Source: Sphaerisporangium sp. (GTDB lineage: Bacteria; Actinomycetota; Actinomycetes; Streptosporangiales; Streptosporangiaceae). Taken from it: a DNA stretch of 64,000 bases. Every line of letters starts with the position of its first letter. Positions within the stretch are counted from its first letter, which is position 1. The notes below the pieces were generated by a model. That model was not told the origin of the DNA and did no database searches. It saw only the letters and a list, made by a program, of their open reading frames with translations. Below are positions 54,722-64,000 of this stretch, in pieces. Position numbers and translations under genes: made by a program. The stretch is from positions 27,621-91,620 of the forward strand of contig JAOPYI010000116.1 of NCBI GenBank assembly GCA_025964675.1, written 5' to 3'.

Positions 54722-56478
54722 GTCGACGTCCCTCCCTCGACGGGAGCCCCGGCGGGAGCCGGGGTCCCGGTAGCGGTGTCCGCGAGGCCCGCGGTCCAGC
54801 GGGCGATGGTCTGGTCCAGCACCGGCAGCGGCAGCGCACCGCTGCCGAGCACGGCGCCGTGGAAGCCGACGAGGTCGAACGCCGGCCCCAGGGCGGCCTG
54901 GGCCCGGTCGCGCAGCCGGACGATCTCCCGCTGGCCGATCGTGTAGGCCAGCGCCTGGCCCGGCCAGCAGATGTAGCGGTCCACCTCGCTCGTGATGTGC
55001 TCGCGGGTGGTCGCGGTGTGCTGCCACATGAACTCCACGGCCTGCCCGCGCGACCAACCGAGGTGGTGGACGCCGGTGTCGACGACCAGCCGGCAGGCCC
55101 GCAGCGCGGAGAAGGACAGCATGCCCAGCAGCGCGACGTCGTCGCTGTAGAGGCCCATCTCCTCGGCCAGCCGCTCGGCGTACAGCCCCCAGCCCTCGTT
55201 GAAGCTGCACGCCTCGACGTCCAGGTGCTGGCGGTAGCGCGGCAGGTCCAGGGTCTGCGCGGTGGCCAGCTGCAGGTGGTGGCCGGGCACCGACTCGTGG
55301 AAGGCGAGGGTCTCGTACTCGAAGCGGAAGCGCTCCTGCGGGTGGGTGGACAGCAGGCAGTGCGCGCCCGGCCGGCTGCCGTCCACGGCCGGCGGCCGGT
55401 AGTAGGCCAGCGCGGAGCCCTCGGCGTCGATCGGGTTGATCTCCTCGATGACGCACGGCGGGATGTCGTAGCGGGGGAACCACGCGTCCTGTGCCTGCTG
55501 GGCGCGCTGCAGGGCCCGCTCGGCGACGTCGACGATCTCCTCGCGGGTGCGGAACCGCAGGGCCGGATCGGTGCGCAGTCGCGCGGCGATCGCCGGGAAG
55601 TCGCTCTCCCCCAGCGCCCGGCGGCCGATCTCGGACCACCGTGGCTGCAGCTCGGCGAGAGTGTCCAGGCCGATCTGGTGGATCTCCCCCGGGCTCAGCC
55701 CGGTGGTGGTGTGCCGGGCCACCGCGTCGGCGTAGCCCTCCTCCCCGCCGGGCACCTGCGCGATACCGACCCGGTCGTCGGGCCGCGCACCCGGCAGCAA
55801 CTCGGTGCGCAGCAGGTCGGCGAGGGCGGCCATCCCCGGGCGGACGGAGGAGGCGACCGTCTCCCGGGCCCGCTCGCGCAGTGCCGGGTCACCGGACCGG
55901 GTGGCCGGCCCGAGCAGCGCGTCGGCGTCCAGATCCAGGGCCAGGTGCCCCTCCAGCTGGCTGATCGCGTGGGTCACCCCCAGCCTCGTCGACGTCCGGC
56001 CCCGGGCGGCCTCCTCGCGGTACCGCTCTCCCAGCGCCTGCAGGAACGACCCGAGGCCGGCCAGCCGGTGCTCGTACCGCTCGGCACCGTCGGCGTCGGT
56101 GACGGTCATCGCGGGCACGGCCTGGAAGACCAGGCCCTGCCGGCTGACGTAGCCCTTCGCGGAGGCGTTGGCCGCCCACAGCGCATGGTGGGCGTCGCGC
56201 CCGGCGCCGCGGGAGAGCACGGTCAGGACGCTGTGGTCCACCAGTCCGGCCGGGTCCAGGGCCGTGGTGTCCAGGGCAGCGAGCTCGGCGTCGATGGCGG
56301 CGAAGTCGGCGGCGGCCTGCTCGCCGGCCGCCCGGCCGGGGTCACCGGCCAGGTGGTCGAACTCGGTGATGCCCAGCAGCGTGGCGTTGTAGGGGTCGTA
56401 GCTGTGCTGGGTGCGGAAGTACCGCTCGCCGAGCTCGGCGAGCGTCGTCGACGCGTCCGGGGTGACGGGGTGGGACAT
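54712..56478 (-). CDS. DUF885 family putative metallopeptidase
   Basis: A 588-residue cytoplasmic protein of the DUF885 family, thought to be zinc-dependent carboxypeptidase-like enzymes. The presumed active site HESVPGHHLQLA (HExxxGHH) lies near residue 397, followed by EACSFNEGWGLYAERLAEEMGLY, which supplies the third ligand. The N-terminal YDPYNATLLGITEFDHLAGDPG block is typical. It is embedded in a peptide-degradation operon. Length is normal. Confidence 0.85.
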   Translation of the reverse strand: MSHPVTPDASTTLAELGERYFRTQHSYDPYNATLLGITEFDHLAGDPGRAAGEQAAADFAAIDAELAALDTTALDPAGLVDHSVLTVLSRGAGRDAHHALWAANASAKGYVSRQGLVFQAVPAMTVTDADGAERYEHRLAGLGSFLQALGERYREEAARGRTSTRLGVTHAISQLEGHLALDLDADALLGPATRSGDPALRERARETVASSVRPGMAALADLLRTELLPGARPDDRVGIAQVPGGEEGYADAVARHTTTGLSPGEIHQIGLDTLAELQPRWSEIGRRALGESDFPAIAARLRTDPALRFRTREEIVDVAERALQRAQQAQDAWFPRYDIPPCVIEEINPIDAEGSALAYYRPPAVDGSRPGAHCLLSTHPQERFRFEYETLAFHESVPGHHLQLATAQTLDLPRYRQHLDVEACSFNEGWGLYAERLAEEMGLYSDDVALLGMLSFSALRACRLVVDTGVHHLGWSRGQAVEFMWQHTATTREHITSEVDRYICWPGQALAYTIGQREIVRLRDRAQAALGPAFDLVGFHGAVLGSGALPLPVLDQTIARWTAGLADTATGTPAPAGAPVEGGTSTWT

Positions 56479-56503
56479 GGGTCCTGCCTTCGGGAGGAGG
56501 GGG

Positions 56504-57202
56504 TCAGAAGAGCGAGTGACCGCCGTCGATGGACAGCGTCTGGCCGCTGACCCAGCCGGCCGAGGGGACGGCGAAGAACAGCACCCCCCGGGCGATGTCC
56601 GCCGGCTTCCCCGTGGCCCGCACGGCGATCCGCTCGAGCAGGGCCTGCTGGCCCTCGTCGCCGTAGCCGTCCCACTGCCGCTGGGTGGTCGGGTTGGACA
56701 GCACGAAGCCGGGGGCGATGCCGTTGACCGTGATCCCGAACGGGCCGAGCTCGTGGGCCAGCTGCCGGGTGAAACCGATCTGCGCGGCCTTGGCCGAGGC
56801 GTAGGCCTGGATGCCGGTGAGGCTCACGCTGCGCCCGGCCCCGGAGGAGATCGTCACGATCCGCCCGTAGCGACGACGTTTCATCGTCCGGGCCGCGGCC
56901 CGGGTGCAGTTCAGCGTCGTCCGTAGGTTGGCGTCCACGACCGCGTCCCACGCGGCGTCGGTGAGGTCGTCGATGGGCACGTGGGTCTGGCCGACCACGC
57001 CTCCGGCATTGTTGACCAGGACGTCGACGTCGCCCACGCGGGCGAAGAACTCCTCGACCGCGGGGCTCACGGACAGGTCGACGTCCTTCTTGTCGACCTC
57101 GTGCACGATGGCTCCCGCGTCGGCGAGGGTGCGCGCGATCTCCTGCCCGATGCCCTGCGCGGTCCCGGTGACGACGGCGACCATGCCGTCGAGCTCGGCC
57201 AT
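56504..57202 (-). CDS. Short-chain dehydrogenase/reductase (classical)
   Basis: A 232-residue classical SDR with VVTGTAQGIGQEIA, VDVLVNNAGG, Ser in IVTISSGAG, YASAK, and GITVNGIAPGFV. The C-terminal SGQTLSIDGGHS is of the FabG-like type. The segment after the cofactor loop (HEVDKKDVDLS) is short, so the protein is compact. It sits 3 bp after the RpiR gene in the peptide-degradation operon. Substrate unknown; an amino- or hydroxy-acid derivative would fit. Confidence 0.88.
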   Translation of the reverse strand: MAELDGMVAVVTGTAQGIGQEIARTLADAGAIVHEVDKKDVDLSVSPAVEEFFARVGDVDVLVNNAGGVVGQTHVPIDDLTDAAWDAVVDANLRTTLNCTRAAARTMKRRRYGRIVTISSGAGRSVSLTGIQAYASAKAAQIGFTRQLAHELGPFGITVNGIAPGFVLSNPTTQRQWDGYGDEGQQALLERIAVRATGKPADIARGVLFFAVPSAGWVSGQTLSIDGGHSLF

Positions 57203-57205
57203 GGA

Positions 57206-58156
57206 TCAGTCCTCCCCGTCGGGATCGGTGTCGTCGTCGGCGTCCTCGGGATCGCCGTCGGGGTCCTGACTGTCGTCGTCCTCGCCGCTGTCGACCGGTT
57301 CGGCACCGGCGCGGAAGGCACGGTGGATGAGCACCGACTCCTCCCACTGCCGCATCCTGTCCAGCCCGGCGCTGCCGACCCGCTGGAAGACCGCCTCGAC
57401 CAGGCTCTCGACCAGCACGATCAGCCCTGCGAAGGAGTCGAACGGGGTGCCCTCGACGGCGATCGGCAGCACGACGTCGGCGTCGTCGGCCGCCGGGGAC
57501 AGCCCCTCGTCGGTGATCACGATGACCGCGGCGCCGCGTTGCCGGGCCAGCGCCGCCACCCGCTTGGCCGGCAGCTCGTAGCGGCGCAGGTCGAACACGA
57601 TCGCCACCGAGTCCTTGCCCAGGTCCAGGTAGGTCCCGATGTCGCGGCCCAGCGGCTCGTCGGCGTAGCTCACCCCGGGCACGAGCTGGTCCAGCTGCAT
57701 GGCCAGGATGCGGGCGACGTGCCGGGAGAAGTAGCCGCCGTTGAGCACCACCCGGCGCGCGGGGGCGGCCAGCAGGCGGACGGCGGCGTCGAACTCGCTG
57801 GGCGGCACGGTCGACGTCAGCCGCTCCACCAGCTCCAGCCGCTGGGCGGTGGAGCGCTGGAACAGCGTCGCGTCGCCGTCCTGGCGCAGTCGGTGCGCGG
57901 CCCGGCTGACCGGGGAGTTCATCCGCTGGGTGATCTCCTCGCGCAGCCGCTCCTGGAACTCCGGGTAGCTGCCGATGCCGATGCGGGAGACCAGCCGCAG
58001 CACCGTGGGCGTCGAGGTGCCGGCCGCCTTGGCCAGGGTCGCCGCGCTGGCCAGCCCGGCGCTGGGGTAATTGGCCAGCAACGAACGGGCCACCTTCTTC
58101 TCCGCCGGGGTCAGCTCATCCATCCGGGCGAAGATTGCGTCCCTGATCTGCGTCAT
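57206..58156 (-). CDS. RpiR/MurR-family regulator with SIS domain
   Basis: A 316-residue regulator. The HTH_6 domain (residues 1-77) has ELTPAEKKVARSLLANYPSAGLASAATLAKAAGTSTPTVLRLVSRIG. The SIS domain (about 125-260) has VVLNGGYFSRHVARILAMQL and SVAIVFDLRRYELPAKRVAALARQRGAAVIVITD, which in relatives binds phosphosugars. The last 25 residues are an acidic Asp/Glu/Gly tail (DSGEDDDSQDPDGDPED). It is the only regulator in the peptide island and probably controls it; the effector might be an amino-sugar phosphate. Confidence 0.9.
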   Translation of the reverse strand: MTQIRDAIFARMDELTPAEKKVARSLLANYPSAGLASAATLAKAAGTSTPTVLRLVSRIGIGSYPEFQERLREEITQRMNSPVSRAAHRLRQDGDATLFQRSTAQRLELVERLTSTVPPSEFDAAVRLLAAPARRVVLNGGYFSRHVARILAMQLDQLVPGVSYADEPLGRDIGTYLDLGKDSVAIVFDLRRYELPAKRVAALARQRGAAVIVITDEGLSPAADDADVVLPIAVEGTPFDSFAGLIVLVESLVEAVFQRVGSAGLDRMRQWEESVLIHRAFRAGAEPVDSGEDDDSQDPDGDPEDADDDTDPDGED

Positions 58157-58165
58157 GCAGCCGGC

Positions 58166-59080
58166 TCAGGTGTGGGTCACGAGACGGTCGCCGTCGTGGT
58201 AGGCGGCGAACATCATCGGCGAGTTGTGGGCGAGGACGACCGACCCGTCGGCGGCCACGGCGATCAGGCCCCCGTAGGCGCCGCGGGACTCGAGTTCGGC
58301 CTGCACGGTCGCCTCGAGGGCCTGGGCCATCGGCGTCCCCAGATACCGGACCCGGGCGGCCACGTCGTGGGCGACGACGCCCTGGATGAACGCCTCCCCC
58401 TCGCCGGTGCAGGAGATGGCCCCGACGCCGTCCCGGGCGTAGGTGCCCGCGCCGACGATCGGGGTGTCCCCGACCCGGCCCTCGCTCTGGTTGACCATGC
58501 CCCCGGTCGAGGTGGCCGCCGCGACCCGCCCCTGCAGGTCGATAGCGACGGCGCCGACCGTGCCGTGCCGGGAGCCCTCCAGCGTCCGCTCCTGCACGTT
58601 GCGCAACTGCTGTTGGCGCGCCGGGGTGAGGAAGTACTCCGGGGGCACCGTCTCGAGGTCCCAGCCCGTGAGCCGGTCCTCGTCCGGGGCGATGAGCAGC
58701 ACCGCGGGCGTCTCCTCCATCACCTTGCGGGCGGCGTGGACCGGGTTGCGGGCGTGCCGGCAGGCGGCGACCGCCCCGGCCCGGCCGTCGCCGGTCATCA
58801 CGCAAGCGTCCAGCTCCGCCGTGCCGACGGCGGTGAGCGCCGCACCCCGGCCGGCGTTGAACAGCGGGTCGTCCTCCAGCCGCGCGACGGTGGCGCACAC
58901 CGCGTCCAGCGCCGAGCCGCCGGCGGAGAGCACCGCGGCGCCGGCGAGGTAGGCCGCGGTCAGGCCCTCCCGGTAGGAGCCGTGCTCCTCCAGCGAGAGC
59001 TCCTCGACGCGCCCGCCGGCCCCGCCGTGCAGGACCAGGGCCCAGCCACTCGCCGCTGGGGCGGCCTGGAACAGGTGCAT
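58166..59080 (-). CDS. Isoaspartyl peptidase/L-asparaginase (Ntn hydrolase)
   Basis: A 304-residue plant-type asparaginase/beta-aspartyl peptidase precursor. It has WALVLHGGAGG at the N-terminus, LDAVCATVARLEDDPLFNAGRGAALT, the autocleavage site ahead of Thr in RHGTVGAVAIDLQGRVAAATSTGGM, and RVGDTPIVGAGTYA and SCTGEGEAFI in the beta chain. It splits isoaspartyl dipeptides or asparagine after self-cleavage. ATG 59080 is chosen because the conserved strand follows; the upstream frame is a shadow. It lies 9 bp upstream of the RpiR gene. Confidence 0.92.
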   Translation of the reverse strand: MHLFQAAPAASGWALVLHGGAGGRVEELSLEEHGSYREGLTAAYLAGAAVLSAGGSALDAVCATVARLEDDPLFNAGRGAALTAVGTAELDACVMTGDGRAGAVAACRHARNPVHAARKVMEETPAVLLIAPDEDRLTGWDLETVPPEYFLTPARQQQLRNVQERTLEGSRHGTVGAVAIDLQGRVAAATSTGGMVNQSEGRVGDTPIVGAGTYARDGVGAISCTGEGEAFIQGVVAHDVAARVRYLGTPMAQALEATVQAELESRGAYGGLIAVAADGSVVLAHNSPMMFAAYHDGDRLVTHT

Positions 59081-59133
59081 GTGCGTGGGGTCTCCCGCGT
59101 GGCGATCGAGGTCCGGAGGGGCAGCCGGGCGGC

Positions 59134-59966
59134 TCAACGGCCACCGGCCTGACGGGTGATGTAGTTGACCGCGACGAAGGAGGTGAACATCTCCAGCAGG
59201 TCGTCGCCGGCGATGCGCACCGAACGCTCGCCGGTCCGTTCCGTGCCGCGGGCCCAGGTGGCGACCTCGGCCATGTCCCCGGTCTGCAGGTCCAGGTCCA
59301 GCGTGGCCGGCCGGGCGATGCCGGGGGTGGCGACGCCACCGTCCGCCACCCGGCGCACGGCCTGCTCCGCGCCTTCCCGGATCAGGCGGCAGGACTCGGT
59401 CGGGTGCAGGTTGACCGCGCTGAACCGGGTGATCGACTCCTTGGTGGTCACGTGCACCGCGCCGGGGGCGAACCGCTCGGTCTCCGCCCAGGTCACCGCG
59501 TCGCCGGAGACGAACGCGATCGGGACGCCGTAGTGGTCGGCGACCAGGGCATTGATGCCGCTCTCGCCGACCAGCTCGCCGTTCACGCGGGCCGCGGCGA
59601 ACACCTCGGGGTTGTAGGTGTGTGACAGCGTGGAGGGGCGGCCGGAGATCGAGCCGTGGTAGCCGACCAGGAACGCCGCGTCGAAGGTCTCGTCCAGCCC
59701 CTGCATCATGTAGCGCGGCTTGTGCCGGCCGGCCACGTAGGTGGCGTTGCCGGCGATGGCCCGCGGGTCCAGGTTGGCCATCGTCCCGTGGGAGTCGTTG
59801 AGCACGACCTCGGTGGCCCCGCCGGCCAGCGCGCCCTCGATGGCGGCGTTGACCTCGGCGAGCATCAGCTGGCAGCCCACCTCGTAACGGGCGCCGCCGC
59901 TGGGGCGGCACTGGTCCCAGTCGACGATGCCGGCGACGCCCTCCATGTCGAAGGAGATCCAGATCT

Positions 59967-59970
<4 letters not shown>
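59134..59970 (-). CDS. M55 family D-aminopeptidase (DppA type)
   Basis: A 278-residue zinc peptidase releasing N-terminal D-amino acids such as D-Ala. It has MKIWISFDMEGVAGIVDW (Asp/Glu ligands), VVLNDSHGTMANLDP, AFLVGYHGSISG and STLSHTYNPE, the DppA arrangement. GTESCRLIREGAEQAVRR-type blocks follow. It overlaps the DppF-type ATPase gene by ATGA, so it is co-translated with importer system 2. Bacillus DppA is likewise encoded with a dipeptide importer. Confidence 0.93.
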
Positions 59971-61000
<1,030 letters not shown>

Positions 61001-61004
<4 letters not shown>

Positions 61005-62083
61005 GCCAGCACCTCGGTCAGCCGGTGGCTCTCGAAGCAGGCGGCCAGCCGGCCGGGGGCGACCTCGGCCAGCGGCGGCATGCTCTGGGTGCAGTGATCG
61101 CGCACATAGCCGCACCGCGGCGCGAACGGGCAGCCCTCGGGCCGATCGGCGACGTTGGGCGGGAACCCGGGGATCGGCACGAGTTCCCGCTCGGGCCGGT
61201 CGAAGTCCGGCGCGGACTCCAGCAGTCCCCGGGTGTAGGGGTGCCGCGGCTGGCGGAAGACCTCCTTCACCCGGCCGGACTCCACGATGTGCCCGGCGTA
61301 CATGACGGCCAGCTCCGAGCAGGTCTGGTTGACCACGGCGAGGTCGTGGGTGACGAAGACCAGCGAGGTGCCGGTGTCTGCTCACAGCCGTTCCAGCAAC
61401 CTCAGCACCTTCAGCTGCACGGTGACGTCGAGGGCGTTGGTGGGCTCGTCGCACAGCAGCAGCCGGGGGCCGCAGGAGACGGCCATCGCGATCATGATCC
61501 GCTGGCGGAGGCCGCCGGAGAGCTCGTGCGGATAGGCCCGCGCACGCCGCACCGGGTCGGGGATGCCGGTCCGGGCCATCATCGACACGGCCAGCTCACC
61601 GGCCTCCTTCGCCGACAGCCCGAGGTGCCGGCGGGGGCCCTCGGCGATCTGGTCGCCCACCCGCATCACCGGGTTGAGCGCGCTCATCGGCTCCTGGAAG
61701 ATCATCGCGATCTCCGGGCCCATCAGTGCGCGCCGCCGTTTGGCCGGCATCGTGAGCAGGTCGGTGCCGCCGTACTCGATGCGGCCGGACAGCACCTCGA
61801 CCGGCTTGGGCAGCAGCCCGGCGATGGCCCGCAGGGTCAGCGACTTGCCCGACCCGGACTCGCCGACGATGCCCATCCGCTGACCGGGGTCGACGTCGAA
61901 GGAGACGCCCTCGACGATCGACACGGTGCGGCGGCCGGACACGCGTACCCCGATGCTGAGGTCCTGCACGCTCAGGAGGGGCACGCCGGCCCGGCTGAGC
62001 TCCTGGGTGGACGCCGGCTCCTGCGACCGGTCCAGGTCCGTCGAGGAGATCAGCTCGGTGGACCCGCCGGGTCCCTGCGCCAT
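61001..62083 (-). pseudogene. DppD-type ATPase interrupted by an in-frame TGA (system 2)
   Basis: The frame from ATG 62083 encodes a normal DppD-type ATPase through Walker A ([11 protein letters not shown]), the Q-loop (MIFQEPMSALNP), signature (LSGGLRQRIMIAMA) and Walker B (LLLCDEPTNALD). It then stops at codon 234 (TGA at 61382-61384). The same frame continues without a shift: ADTGTSLVFVTHDLAVVNQT (H-loop) and the CPFAPRCGYVRDHC cluster to 61001. Relatives have Arg at that point, so a CGA-to-TGA change is likely. It is either a true nonsense mutation, a sequencing error, or read-through. GTG 62089 is a second possible start. Confidence 0.85.
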
Positions 62084-62085
62084 GG

Positions 62086-62964
62086 TCACTTCCTCCGCTC
62101 CGGGGAGAGGAGGTCGGACAGGCCGTCCCCCAGCAGGGACAGGCCGAGGCTGGTCACGACGACGGCCAGGCCCGGGATCGTGGCCTGCAGCCAGTGGGTG
62201 GTGATGAACTCCTGGCCGTCCAGGATCATGGAGCCCCACTCGGCCGTGGGCGGGGCGATGCCCAGGCCCAGGTAGCCCAGGGTCACGATCGCCATGATGT
62301 CCATGACGATGTCGCTCATCGCGTAGATCAACGCCTGGGACAGCACGTTCGGGCCGATGTGCCGCAGCAGCACCCGGCCGTGGGACATGCCGCCCAGCCG
62401 GGCAGCGACCACGTAGTCCTGCTTCTTCGCCACCAGCAGTTCGCCCCGCATGATCTTGGCGTAGGAGACCCACGAGACCGCGGCGATGGCCAGGTAGATG
62501 CTGCTCTCCCCTGCGCCGAGCACGAAGACCAGCACGATCACCAGCACATAGAAGGGAAAGGCGAAGAAGACGTCGACGACGCGCATGACGATCGCGTCGA
62601 ACCACCCGCCGAAGTAGCCGGCCAGCGCGCCGAGCACCGAGCCGATCACGAACGGGATGAGGACGGCGAGGAAGCCGATCCGCAGGTCCACCCGGGCACC
62701 CCAGAGCAGCCGGGTCAGCACGTCGCGGCCGTACTTGTCGGTACCCAGCCAGTGCGACCCGCTGGGTGACAGCAGCGCCTGCTGCAGGTCCTGCTTGATG
62801 GGGTCGTAGGGGGTCAGCAGCGGGGCGAAGACCGCGGCCAGCACGAGCAGCCCGACGATCACCAGCCCGGCGACCAGCGTGCCGTTGCGGTACCAGGCCT
62901 TGAGGGACCGCGACCGGACCGGCCGGCGCATGGCCCGGGCCGCGGTCGCCACCGCCGTGGTCAT
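62086..62964 (-). CDS. Peptide ABC transporter permease, DppC type (system 2)
   Basis: A 292-residue permease: LVAGLVIVGLLVLAAVFAPLLTPYDP as TM1, HWLGTDKYGRDVLTRLLWGARVDLRIG, EAA loop YVVAARLGGMSHGRVLLRHIGPNVL, and YLGLGIAPPTAEWGSMILDGQ. ATG 62964 overlaps the DppB-type gene. Its close similarity in motif wording to the system 1 permease (GWFDTVLMRIVDM versus GWFDAIVMRVVDV) suggests the two importers are paralogues. Confidence 0.92.
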   Translation of the reverse strand: MTTAVATAARAMRRPVRSRSLKAWYRNGTLVAGLVIVGLLVLAAVFAPLLTPYDPIKQDLQQALLSPSGSHWLGTDKYGRDVLTRLLWGARVDLRIGFLAVLIPFVIGSVLGALAGYFGGWFDAIVMRVVDVFFAFPFYVLVIVLVFVLGAGESSIYLAIAAVSWVSYAKIMRGELLVAKKQDYVVAARLGGMSHGRVLLRHIGPNVLSQALIYAMSDIVMDIMAIVTLGYLGLGIAPPTAEWGSMILDGQEFITTHWLQATIPGLAVVVTSLGLSLLGDGLSDLLSPERRK

Positions 62965-63920
62965 GCGCGCTCCTTGCTGGACAGATCCACCCGTGGGTCG
63001 ATGGCGGTGTAGACGACGTCGGTGAGGATGCCGACGACGATCACGAACAGGGCGACGAACAGCGCCACGGCCTGGATGGTCGGGAAGTCGCGGGCGAAGA
63101 TGGCGTTGATCATCAGTGAGCCCAGCCCGGGGATCGCGAAGACCTTCTCGATCACCAGGGAGCCGCCCACCAGGTAGCCCAGGTTGACCCCGACGATGGA
63201 GACCGTCGGGATCGCCGCGTTGCGCAGCACGTGCCCCCGGAAGAGCGACACCCCGGCGGCGCCCTTGGACCGTGCCGTACCGACGTAGTCCGAGGCGAGC
63301 ACGTTGATCGTCGACGCGCGCAGGCTGCGGATCGTGGTCGGCGACATGGCGATGGCCAGCGTGAGAGCCGGCAGGAACAGGTAGTACGGGTGCTCGCCGA
63401 GGGTCATGCCGTAGCCGCCGACCGGGAAGGCCCGCAGCTTCACCCCGAGCAGCAGGATGAGCATGATGCCGACCCAGAACTGGGGCATGCCCTGGCCGAG
63501 CAGGGTGAAGGCCCGCACGCCGAGGTCGCGCAGCCGGCCGGGCGCCGAGGCGGCGAGCGCGGCCAGCGGGACGCTGATCACCAGGGAGAGGACCAGCGCG
63601 AACAGCAGCAGCGACAGTGTGATCGGGATGGCGTCGAGCACCAGTTCCGACACCGGCCGCTGGTAGGTGAGGCTCTCGCCGAGGTTCCCCTGGAGCAGGT
63701 GCCCGACGAAGATCAGGTACTGATCCCACAGCGGCTTGTCGAGACCGAGCTGGCTGCTCAGTGCGGCCACCCGCTCGGGAGTGGCGGTCTGGCCCAGGAT
63801 CGCCACCGCGGGGTTGCCGGGCAGCAGGTGGACCATGAAGAACACGACGATGGTGACCCCGATGATCACCGGGACCGACTGCAGCAGCCGGGCCGGGACG
63901 AACCTGAGCCGGTCGAGCAC
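62961..63920 (-). CDS. Peptide ABC transporter permease, DppB type (system 2)
   Basis: A 319-residue permease: ARLLQSVPVIIGVTIVVFFMVHLLPGNPAVAILG at the N-terminus, GLDKPLWDQYLIFVGHLLQGNLGESLTY, and EAA-like YVGTARSKGAAGVSLFRGHVLRNAAI. GTG 63920 is chosen for its GAGGAGG ribosome site; upstream in-frame sequence is Gly/Arg low-complexity. It is the first complete gene of system 2 in the window; its binding-protein gene is expected beyond the right edge. Confidence 0.9.
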   Translation of the reverse strand: MLDRLRFVPARLLQSVPVIIGVTIVVFFMVHLLPGNPAVAILGQTATPERVAALSSQLGLDKPLWDQYLIFVGHLLQGNLGESLTYQRPVSELVLDAIPITLSLLLFALVLSLVISVPLAALAASAPGRLRDLGVRAFTLLGQGMPQFWVGIMLILLLGVKLRAFPVGGYGMTLGEHPYYLFLPALTLAIAMSPTTIRSLRASTINVLASDYVGTARSKGAAGVSLFRGHVLRNAAIPTVSIVGVNLGYLVGGSLVIEKVFAIPGLGSLMINAIFARDFPTIQAVALFVALFVIVVGILTDVVYTAIDPRVDLSSKERA

Positions 63921-63955
63921 GTGCCCACCTCCTCTCTGGTGCGAGACCCGGGGGT

Positions 63956-63979
63956 GGCGCCGCCCGCGTCGGCGGCGCC
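63956..63979 (-). terminator. Strong hairpin upstream of the system 2 permease genes
   Basis: GGCGCCGCC-CGCGTC-GGCGGCGCC, a perfect 9-bp stem, flanked by GGGG (63951-63954) and CCCCC that can extend it past one mismatch. It lies 36 bp upstream of the permease start and probably follows a minus-strand gene outside the window. Confidence 0.6.
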
Positions 63980-64000
63980 CCCCCCCGGCCGGCGCCAAGG

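Overview
The window is a contiguous piece of chromosome from a high-GC Gram-positive actinomycete. It is visibly GC-rich throughout, has many GTG starts and ATGA/GTGA gene overlaps, and several leaderless promoters. Class I lysyl-tRNA synthetase, CobN, a Methyltransf_19 (DUF574) protein and a DUF6461 protein together suggest a Streptosporangiales-type organism (Nonomuraea/Streptosporangium-like). That placement is inference. I see no phage, IS element, CRISPR array, tRNA or rRNA.

Layout. 0-7.2 kb: 3' part of cobN, a solo ArsR regulator, a transglutaminase-like enzyme, an ArsR plus CDF zinc/cadmium exporter pair with a leaderless, palindrome-covered promoter, and a beta-carbonic anhydrase with an altered active-site motif. 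7.2-10.7 kb: a sialidase-like protein with a C-terminal domain duplication, bordered by two gene relics, then a kinase-fold protein with a degenerate P-loop. 10.7-13.1 kb: asparagine synthetase (asnB) and a TPR protein. 13.2-20.3 kb: a zinc island with a Fur-family regulator (Zur), a four-gene SBP/ATPase/permease/permease system and a second three-gene ABC system. Both ABC promoters carry Zur-box-like sites, and a strong hairpin closes the island. 20.4-25.6 kb: hypothetical proteins, an SDR, lysS and a methyltransferase.

25.7-33.5 kb: one tightly overlapping operon that joins a Dpp/Opp-type peptide importer to a tandem GNAT acetyltransferase and ends with murQ (MurNAc-6-P etherase), so it is probably cell-wall fragment recycling. 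33.7-39 kb: single genes (GNAT, SGNH hydrolase, small secreted Cys-rich protein, secreted metallophosphoesterase-like protein, AhpD-like, lactate 2-monooxygenase-like), several of them apparently leaderless. 39.1-46.9 kb: a ROK repressor followed by two transcription units (aldehyde dehydrogenase/ThuA-like/2-hydroxyacid dehydrogenase, and a sugar ABC importer lacking an ATPase). Their promoters share a near-identical 26-bp operator placed identically over the -10 box.

46.9 kb to the end: a long minus-strand island for peptide uptake and degradation. It holds two Dpp/Opp-type ABC systems, an M19 dipeptidase, a proline-iminopeptidase-like hydrolase, a DUF885 enzyme, an isoaspartyl peptidase/asparaginase, an M55 D-aminopeptidase, an SDR and an RpiR/SIS regulator. 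One ATPase gene there is interrupted by an in-frame TGA. The enzyme set points to peptides with D-residues or isopeptide bonds; the actual substrate cannot be read from the sequence.
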